DNA of 6,513 nt from DATCLA01 sp036564195. Its GTDB lineage: Bacteria; Bacillota; UBA4882; UBA8346. The notes beneath the pieces are model-generated. The model saw only the letters and a list, made by a program, of their open reading frames with translations. It had not been told where the DNA came from and searched no databases. The translations under genes were made by a program, and so were the position numbers. The DNA lies in the NCBI GenBank assembly GCA_036564195.1, contig DATCLA010000304.1:1-6513 (forward strand). Reading direction: 5' to 3'. Shown here one piece after another: positions 1 through 3,570 of the stretch (the first letter of the stretch is position 1; the number at the start of each line of letters is the position of its first letter).

Positions 1-10
1 TCCCACTTAG

Positions 11-19
11 AGGAGGTGA
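11..19 (+). promoter_or_regulatory. Strong Shine-Dalgarno site of the small zinc-ribbon gene
   Basis: AGGAGGTGA is a near-perfect complement of the 3' end of 16S rRNA. It lies 5 nt before the ATG at 25, which is the main reason to believe that this short ORF is translated. Confidence 0.85.
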
Positions 20-24
20 ACATA

Positions 25-171
25 ATGAAATGTCCAGATTGCAAAACCGATGTCGGGTATAACCGGGTTTACTGTCCCCACTGCAGTGCCGAGTTGTGCC
101 GGTCTCAAAGGAAAAAGAAAAAGACTGCTTGTTATCTGTTGCTTAATATCGCCGGAATGATGCGGGGATAA
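25..171 (+). CDS. Small zinc-ribbon protein, 48 aa
   Basis: The ORF begins MKCPDCKTDVGY and carries two CxxC knuckles, C3-x2-C6 and C17-x2-C20, ten residues apart. This is the signature of the short zinc-ribbon (rubredoxin-like knuckle) domains that often sit at the N-terminus of bacterial membrane or regulatory proteins. A further Cys (C25), a basic stretch (residues 26-33, mostly K/R) and a short mildly hydrophobic tail (about 34-46) follow, then a TAA stop. The start is fixed by an excellent Shine-Dalgarno site. In larger relatives of this architecture the ribbon is usually followed by a membrane segment and more domains, so this could be a genuinely small protein or the stump of a longer one. 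The A-rich run at 106-125 would be a natural place for a frameshift, but the other two frames also stop soon after, at 158-160 and by about 146. The 3' end overlaps a terminator, which suggests that the gene really ends here. The molecular function is unknown; zinc binding is an inference from the cysteines. Confidence 0.7.
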   Translation: MKCPDCKTDVGYNRVYCPHCSAELCRSQRKKKKTACYLLLNIAGMMRG

Positions 172-197
172 GCAAATTAGTCTCCGCATCTTTTTTT
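159..197 (+). terminator. Rho-independent terminator overlapping the end of the zinc-ribbon gene
   Basis: GATGCGGGGA (159-168) pairs with TCTCCGCATC (181-190) over ten base pairs with one G-U, leaving a 12-nt loop. Seven T residues (191-197) follow directly. The 5' arm lies inside the last codons of the small gene and its stop codon falls in the loop, so termination is built into the coding end. Confidence 0.85.
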
Positions 198-317
198 ATA
201 AATAAATCCGGGGTACCCTCGGAATCCGCAGTGTCTTTGCTCTCCAATTCAGTCCTAATCATTATTTACCGTTTTTATCTAACCGCCTGCAAATATTCAA
301 AAAAATCTTTACTTTCA

Positions 318-346
318 TTAACTTTAGTAATCGGTTAAAATATAAT
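318..346 (+). promoter_or_regulatory. Candidate sigma-A promoter for the rseC-like gene
   Basis: TTAACT (318-323, four of six to TTGACA), a 17-bp spacer and a perfect TATAAT (341-346) are followed by a likely start site near 352. It lies downstream of the terminator at 159-197 and points at the rseC-like gene. The spacer contains one copy of a CGGTTAAA motif that recurs twice downstream, as would be expected of an operator. Confidence 0.55.
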
Positions 347-365
347 TAAACAGTGGCTTCATAAT

Positions 366-402
366 TTAAACGGTTTTATAATGCATTTAGTAAACCGTTT
401 AA
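366..402. repeat. 11-bp perfect inverted repeat, possible operator or stem-loop
   Basis: TTAAACGGTTT (366-376) is exactly repeated in inverse orientation as AAACCGTTTAA (392-402), with 15 nt between the arms. It lies just downstream of the predicted transcription start, so it could act as a dimeric regulator's binding site or as a hairpin in the RNA. There is no T-tract after it, so it is not a standard terminator. Confidence 0.6.
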
Positions 403-430
403 CTAATCGATAAGATGAACTGAATGTTGA

Positions 431-487
431 AAACTAACTTCACATTCCCAAAGCTAGGTGTAAACTAACCCGAAGGAATGTAGTTTA
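431..487 (+). promoter_or_regulatory. Leader segment with alternative base-pairing options
   Basis: The sequence AAACTAAC occurs twice (431-438 and 462-469). A 3' segment, TAGTTTA (481-487), can pair either with the near copy (TAAACTA, 461-467, 13-nt loop) or with the far copy (AAACTA, 431-436). The far pairing can be joined, with slight adjustment, by ACATTCC (442-448) pairing with GGAATGT (475-481). The two folds exclude each other. This is a hint of a structured leader, not a recognised riboswitch class, and AT-rich DNA gives such pairings by chance fairly often. Confidence 0.3.
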
Positions 488-551
488 TCCAAGCATGGAA
501 AGAGGTTTCAATTTTCAATTGTAATATATTATATAATAAATTAAAGTCAAA

Positions 552-560
552 AGAGGAAAG
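552..560 (+). promoter_or_regulatory. Ribosome binding site that decides the TTG start of rseC
   Basis: AGAGGAAAG precedes the TTG at 565, with 7 nt between AGAGGA and the start. The next in-frame possible start (GTG at 577) would be too far away. Confidence 0.65.
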
Positions 561-564
561 TCAA

Positions 565-1026
565 TTGCAAAATACAGTGCATGAAATCGGTAGCGTAATT
601 GAAGTTTCCGATGACCAGGTGAAGATATTGATAAAACGGCATGCTTCTTGCGAAAGTTGCGGTGCTTGCGGATTAGGAGGAAAACCGGAAATTACGATAA
701 CCGTCAGAAATGACTTGGGAGCGGTTCGAGGAGATCAAGTACGGTTGGAACTGCAAACCGGTAAGATGTATCAGGCCGCCTTTCTGGTCTATGCGATTCC
801 TCTGATAATGATGTTGGTAGGCTATTACGCCGGTCAGTCCCTGGCCCGGACCTTTCAATGGGGTAACGGGGAAAGTTCCGGCATCATCAGCGGTTTAATT
901 GCGGTGGTCTTAACTTACTGCGTTATCCATTATTGGGAACGAAAAAAACAGCTTGGTGCCGAGTTCCAGCCCAAGCTGGTGGAGATCATCCGCGCCCCGG
1001 AGGAGGATTCTCCTGCTTTAAAGTAA
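565..1026 (+). CDS. rseC: RseC/MucC-family redox membrane protein
   Basis: This 153-residue protein has the RseC (SoxR-reducing system / MucC) layout. A short N-terminal soluble domain carries a cysteine cluster at C29, C32 and C35 (HASCESCGACG), followed by a beta-rich stretch with the family-type region RGDQVRLEL (55-63). Two membrane helices then lie at about 71-91 and 105-124, with a charged C-terminal tail. In proteobacteria RseC associates with Rnf-type electron-transfer complexes and with sigma-E signalling; in Bacillota its partner is unclear. The TTG start is preferred because AGAGGAAAG (552-560) lies at proper distance and no in-frame ATG exists nearby. The cluster is C-x2-C-x2-C, more compact than the C-x2-C-x5-C of E. 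coli RseC, and might bind a metal or an Fe-S centre (inference). The gene is monocistronic in this window, with its own promoter, and its last 41 bp overlap spoIIP on the other strand. The family call is confident; the function is not. Confidence 0.85.
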   Translation: MQNTVHEIGSVIEVSDDQVKILIKRHASCESCGACGLGGKPEITITVRNDLGAVRGDQVRLELQTGKMYQAAFLVYAIPLIMMLVGYYAGQSLARTFQWGNGESSGIISGLIAVVLTYCVIHYWERKKQLGAEFQPKLVEIIRAPEEDSPALK

Positions 1027-2071
1027 AAGCGATCACTTTGGCTAAGATATCAACAGCCCGATAGGCTTCTGGTAAAGTGGAATGATGATCGCCGATTTCA
1101 AAGATTAGCGAACGTTCATGCAGATGTTGATTGTAACGGCCTTTGGAGACGATGACCCCGCTATTGAGCCCCGGATAGTACAGATTCATGATGTCGGCAA
1201 TGCGTAGCGCAAAGGCGTGGTTCTTTTTCCAGCCGTGATGGGGCAGTATTTGGTCACTGCCGACAACAATCAAGATTGTTGCGGTCGGTTCTTCTTTAAT
1301 ACTACAGACGGCATTAATCCCGGGTGTGGCGTCACGGTGCAGGTCAATTAGCATTTTCAGTTTGGGGTACTGCTTGATATATTTTTTAACCGTCACCAGG
1401 GAACGTTCATAGGAGTCTTTGAATGGCGGCTGGTCGTGAATGGTATCACAATGAATGGTCCTAATCCGGTAGGTTTCTTCTAAGGTTGTTTTAAGCCGTT
1501 GGCCGACTTTTACAATATCACCCCTTTTATTTAGTAAATGGTCTTTACCGCTGACCGGAATATAGGACTCCGATGTATGAGTATGATAGATTAGGACCTC
1601 CGGCTCCGGGGAGAGTAGCGGCGGCCCGGGTTTTTGCAAATCTGGGGGTTGCAGCGGCTGGGAAGGTTCGGCAATAATCATCGGCTTGGGCTGTACTTTA
1701 ATTAAGGATAACAATGGTAATTGCGTCTTTAAGATCTCATAAGGATTAGTATGACGAATATTGGCTGCCAGGCGCCAATAGATTGCGGCCCAGTCCAGTT
1801 CGAACAGGCGAAAGGGGTCGTCCTCTCCGGCGGAGCGTTCCAACGCCGGAAGACTGCTGCGTAAGATGAAACGGCTGCTTTGAGTATCGAGTTTAAAAAA
1901 GCCTTTCGGGACCCGGGAGATGTGGCCGGAATTATAAATAATCTGTTTGGCGGTGTTTAAGGTAAAAACGCCAGCCGCGCTGATAATAATTAAAAAGACG
2001 CCCAGAGTTCCAAGGGTAAAATAGGAAGGGATAGTTCCTTTGGAAGGATTATTACGCCAAATGTTTGACAT
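986..2071 (-). CDS. spoIIP: Stage II sporulation protein P, engulfment peptidoglycan hydrolase
   Basis: This 361-residue protein matches SpoIIP. It has a short cytoplasmic N-terminus, a single membrane anchor at about 17-38, an extracytoplasmic region, a proline-rich linker (about 128-158), and a C-terminal amidase-like catalytic domain. Visible family motifs are IYHTHTSESY (161-170, with H163, H165 and E168), LIDLHRDA (241-248), and YNQHLHERSLIFEIG (313-327, with N314 and E325). SpoIIP is known as a combined amidase and endopeptidase that works with SpoIID and SpoIIM to thin septal peptidoglycan and drive engulfment of the forespore. Its presence is the clearest sign that the organism forms endospores. 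The ATG at 2071 is supported by GAAAGGTGG, 5 nt upstream. B. subtilis SpoIIP is about 400 residues, so the length is slightly short but complete. After FEIG the sequence reads DHHSTLPEA; many relatives have a GG-type turn here. spoIIP is divergent from rex and convergent with the rseC-like gene, with a 41-bp overlap. The usual neighbour gpr is absent here. Confidence 0.95.
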   Translation of the reverse strand: MSNIWRNNPSKGTIPSYFTLGTLGVFLIIISAAGVFTLNTAKQIIYNSGHISRVPKGFFKLDTQSSRFILRSSLPALERSAGEDDPFRLFELDWAAIYWRLAANIRHTNPYEILKTQLPLLSLIKVQPKPMIIAEPSQPLQPPDLQKPGPPLLSPEPEVLIYHTHTSESYIPVSGKDHLLNKRGDIVKVGQRLKTTLEETYRIRTIHCDTIHDQPPFKDSYERSLVTVKKYIKQYPKLKMLIDLHRDATPGINAVCSIKEEPTATILIVVGSDQILPHHGWKKNHAFALRIADIMNLYYPGLNSGVIVSKGRYNQHLHERSLIFEIGDHHSTLPEAYRAVDILAKVIAFTLKQENPPPGRG

Positions 2072-2076
2072 CTAGT

Positions 2077-2085
2077 CCACCTTTC
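2077..2085 (-). promoter_or_regulatory. Ribosome binding site of spoIIP
   Basis: Read on the minus strand this is GAAAGGTGG, 5 nt before the ATG at 2071. It fixes the start of spoIIP. Confidence 0.7.
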
Positions 2086-2095
2086 TCCGCCCTTT

Positions 2096-2103
2096 AGTAT
2101 ATG
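2096..2103 (-). promoter_or_regulatory. Possible -10 element of a sporulation (sigma-E-like) spoIIP promoter
   Basis: On the minus strand this reads CATATACT, six of eight to the sigma-E -10 consensus CATACAAT, and it lies 24 nt before the spoIIP ATG. No convincing -35 element is visible at the expected distance, so the call is weak. Confidence 0.25.
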
Positions 2104-2128
2104 AAGTCAGCAATAAAAACAGAACTAG

Positions 2129-2144
2129 CGGTTGTTAACTGCCG
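2129..2144. promoter_or_regulatory. Operator-like palindrome over the rex -35 region
   Basis: CGGTTGTTAACTGCCG reads the same on both strands at 12 of 16 positions and is centred on GTTAAC. It contains TTGTTAAC, which resembles one half of clostridial Rex operators (TTGTTAAnnnnTTAACAA), although the second half is not present at the expected spacing. An AGCGGTT direct repeat (2127-2133 and 2145-2151, 18 bp apart) flanks the centre. Binding would block the overlapping promoter. Which regulator binds, if any, is unknown; Rex autoregulation is one possibility. Confidence 0.35.
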
Positions 2145-2163
2145 AGCGGTTTGATGCTAAAAT
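2135..2163 (+). promoter_or_regulatory. Candidate rex promoter
   Basis: TTAACT (2135-2140), a 17-bp spacer and TAAAAT (2158-2163, five of six to TATAAT) point at rex. The -35 hexamer and the spacing are identical to those of the promoter proposed upstream of the rseC-like gene. The predicted start near 2170 gives a leader of about 160 nt. The -35 lies inside an imperfect palindrome. Confidence 0.45.
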
Positions 2164-2193
2164 AATCCCCGTTTTTGGGACAAGGCTCTACTA

Positions 2194-2213
2194 AACTCCG
2201 GTTTTACGGAGTT
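2194..2213 (+). other. Small hairpin in the rex leader
   Basis: AACTCCG (2194-2200) pairs perfectly with CGGAGTT (2207-2213) over a 6-nt loop. The following ATTATTCTTATTT is T-rich but interrupted, so this is at best a weak attenuator, or simply a leader stem-loop. Confidence 0.35.
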
Positions 2214-2263
2214 ATTATTCTTATTTAATGGAAGTTAAATTGGCAATAAAAAGGGAGACGCCA

Positions 2264-2329
2264 ATGAATGTCGAAATTACTATGCTAAATCTTTTACTTT
2301 ATGGACAGCGGTTCGAAAGGAAGTTTTAA
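2264..2329 (+). CDS. 21-codon leader ORF abutting rex
   Basis: A short ORF begins at ATG 2264, six nucleotides after a good Shine-Dalgarno site (AAGGGAG, 2251-2257), and ends with TAA at 2327-2329. The rex ATG follows with no gap at 2330. The peptide begins MNVEITMLNLLLYG and ends in a basic stretch, QRFERKF. The rex ribosome binding site (GAAAGGAAG, 2315-2323) lies inside its last codons. Such an arrangement typically gives translational coupling: ribosomes finishing the leader could reinitiate on rex, or open its ribosome binding site. The peptide resembles no family that I recognise, and its sequence may matter less than the act of translating it. The ORF could be chance, but the combination of a good Shine-Dalgarno site, correct spacing and an exact TAA-ATG junction makes coupling plausible. 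Confidence 0.45.
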   Translation: MNVEITMLNLLLYGQRFERKF

Positions 2330-2956
2330 ATGAATTTTGAAAAGAAAGTACCGGACGTGGTAATCCGCAGATTACCTCTTTATTTAAGGGCTTTGGAAAG
2401 ATTAGATCCGGATTTGGTTCCGATAACCTCTTCCGAACAGATCGCCGGGATGGTGGGTACTTCCTCGGGGCAGGTCCGTAAGGACCTATCCTGTTTTGGG
2501 GTCTTTGGCAAACAGGGAGTTGGTTACAGTACGATATCATTACGTTTCGAGTTGCGGCGGATCTTAAAACTCGACCAAGAAGTGCGGATTGGTTTGATTG
2601 GCGCCGGCAATTTAGGGGCAGCCTTGGTCAGATACCATCAAAAGAACCGGTCTCATCAACCTTTGGAAATTGTCGCTTTATTTGATGTTGACGAACGTAA
2701 AGTCGGCAAAAAAATTTCCGAAGTCCGGGTCTACGATGTTCAAGAGTTACCGGTAATCATTAGAGAATTGGATATTAAAATGATGATTTTAGCGTTTCCT
2801 GCGGTTAATGTTCAGGAAATTGTGGATATTTGTATTGAAAACGGTATTCGGGCTTTTTTGAATTTTATTCCGGTGCAGTTAAAAACCCCTCCGGGAGTCA
2901 AAGTCCAGACTTCTGATGTTACTTTAGACCTCCAAAGTCTGGCTTACTACACTTAA
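2330..2956 (+). CDS. rex: Redox-sensing transcriptional repressor Rex
   Basis: This 208-residue protein is full length for Rex (about 205-215). The N-terminal winged helix (about 1-80) includes IRRLPLYLRAL (12-22) and the recognition region TSSGQVRKDLS (44-54). A Rossmann domain follows, with the dinucleotide motif GLIGAGNLG (88-96; G91, G93, G96). The acidic LFDVDERKVGKK (117-128) includes D119, expected to contact the NADH ribose. NFIPVQLKTPPGVKV (178-192) and the C-terminal helix DLQSLAYYT, which swaps between subunits, complete the fold. Rex dimers bind operator DNA when NAD+ is high and release it when NADH rises, derepressing fermentation, hydrogenase and respiratory genes. The ATG at 2330 follows GAAAGGAAG at 6 nt and directly abuts the stop of a leader ORF. 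rex is divergent from spoIIP and is probably cotranscribed with the Gx-transporter gene and recD2 downstream, since no clear terminator lies between them. Identification is secure; its targets here are not shown. Confidence 0.97.
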   Translation: MNFEKKVPDVVIRRLPLYLRALERLDPDLVPITSSEQIAGMVGTSSGQVRKDLSCFGVFGKQGVGYSTISLRFELRRILKLDQEVRIGLIGAGNLGAALVRYHQKNRSHQPLEIVALFDVDERKVGKKISEVRVYDVQELPVIIRELDIKMMILAFPAVNVQEIVDICIENGIRAFLNFIPVQLKTPPGVKVQTSDVTLDLQSLAYYT

Positions 2957-3025
2957 GTTTAAGCAAGGCCGCAGCAGCAAGGGTAGGAATTATTTTGTTG
3001 CTACAATCATTGATTATTGTGCTAA

Positions 3026-3032
3026 AAGGTGG
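3026..3032 (+). promoter_or_regulatory. Ribosome binding site that decides the Gx-transporter start
   Basis: AAGGTGG lies 7 nt before the ATG at 3040. The longer reading from TTG at 2995 has no comparable site upstream. Confidence 0.7.
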
Positions 3033-3039
3033 AAAAAGG

Positions 3040-3570
3040 ATGACCACCAAAAAAATGGTGTTGTTAAGCGTGTTAGCCGCTTTAAGTATTGTGTTGAACT
3101 GGCTGGAGAATGCCTTCTTTCCCTGGACGGTCCTCCCGGTGCCAGGGGTTAAACTGGGACTTGCCAATATCGTATTTTTGCTGGTGTTCCTCTTGGCTGG
3201 TTTTAGAATGGCCCTGACGGTATCGCTGTTACGGGTAGTAGTAGTCGCTCTGTTGAGTGGTACCTTTGCTACGCCGGTTTTTCCTTTAAGTCTGGGAGGG
3301 GCGGTTTTAAGTTTAAGCCTGATTAAGCTGGCTTGGCTGCTGGGGCGAGGGCGTCTTAGTCTACTGGGGCTGAGTATTATTGGCGCAGTTGGTCACAATT
3401 TGGGGCAGCTTTTGGCTTTGATGGTGATTCCCGGACTTTCTTTGCAATTGTCAATAGTCTATCTGGTCTTGCCGGCTTTGATCCTGTTAGCGATACCGAC
3501 TGGGTTGGTCACCGGCTGGACTGCCCAGCAAATCTTGCCTACACTCCGCCAGGAATGGGAGGGCCTATGA
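3040..3570 (+). CDS. Gx transporter family membrane protein (Hpre_diP_synt_I family)
   Basis: This 176-residue protein is highly hydrophobic, with about five membrane segments (roughly 7-22, 40-55, 58-73, 83-101 and 108-130, plus a final one near 137-160). The motif PGVKLGLANI (35-44) and a conserved GAVGHNLGQL (115-124) are typical of the family often annotated as heptaprenyl diphosphate synthase component I or Gx transporter. That first name is misleading: the proteins look like substrate-binding membrane components (ECF S-like) and not like prenyltransferases. In clostridia the gene often sits beside NusG-domain-II proteins, FMN-binding RnfG-like proteins or ApbE flavin transferases, suggesting a link to membrane redox chemistry or isoprenoid/quinone supply; none of these is in view. 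The start at 3040 is chosen over 2995 for its ribosome binding site. The stop overlaps the recD2 start (ATGA), so the two genes are translationally coupled. The family call is good; the substrate is unknown. Confidence 0.85.
   Translation: MTTKKMVLLSVLAALSIVLNWLENAFFPWTVLPVPGVKLGLANIVFLLVFLLAGFRMALTVSLLRVVVVALLSGTFATPVFPLSLGGAVLSLSLIKLAWLLGRGRLSLLGLSIIGAVGHNLGQLLALMVIPGLSLQLSIVYLVLPALILLAIPTGLVTGWTAQQILPTLRQEWEGL

Larger units (their letters stand above)
172..564. other. AT-rich intergenic region upstream of the rseC-like gene
   Basis: This 393-bp stretch holds no ORF with a convincing ribosome binding site on either strand. It contains the terminator tail, a promoter candidate (318-346), three CGGTTWWA-like motifs (331-339, 370-378, and 390-398 on the minus strand), an 11-bp inverted repeat (366-402) and a region with competing inverted repeats (431-487). 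A very AT-rich segment at 520-545 includes the 12-bp palindrome TATTATATAATA (527-538). That palindrome contains a perfect TATAAT (532-537), but no good -35 hexamer sits at the right distance. From the main promoter the untranslated leader would be about 210 nt, unusually long for a simple housekeeping gene. Confidence 0.7.

Noticed and set aside
7..189. Minus-strand ORF opposite the zinc-ribbon gene, and similar antisense ORFs inside rex, recD2 and comFA
   Set aside because: They lack ribosome binding sites and recognisable domains, and lie opposite well-supported genes.
381..468. Tiny ORFs in the gap before the rseC-like gene
   Set aside because: Each is about 15 codons or fewer and has no Shine-Dalgarno site.
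1001..1014. AGGAG-GATT-CTCCT hairpin at the rseC/spoIIP junction as a bidirectional terminator
   Set aside because: Only five base pairs and no T-tract on either strand.
2973..3002. Hairpin between rex and the Gx-transporter gene (AGCAGCAA with TTGTTGCT) as a terminator
   Set aside because: The loop is 14 nt, one pair is G-U and no T-tract follows; it would not terminate efficiently.
2995..3039. TTG at 2995 as the start of the Gx-transporter gene
   Set aside because: No ribosome binding site precedes it, and the added residues include the true ribosome binding site of ATG 3040.
3555..3566. ATG at 3555 as the recD2 start
   Set aside because: Its AGGA is immediately adjacent and too close, whereas ATG 3567 has GGGAGGG at 4 nt and gives the common ATGA overlap with the upstream stop.
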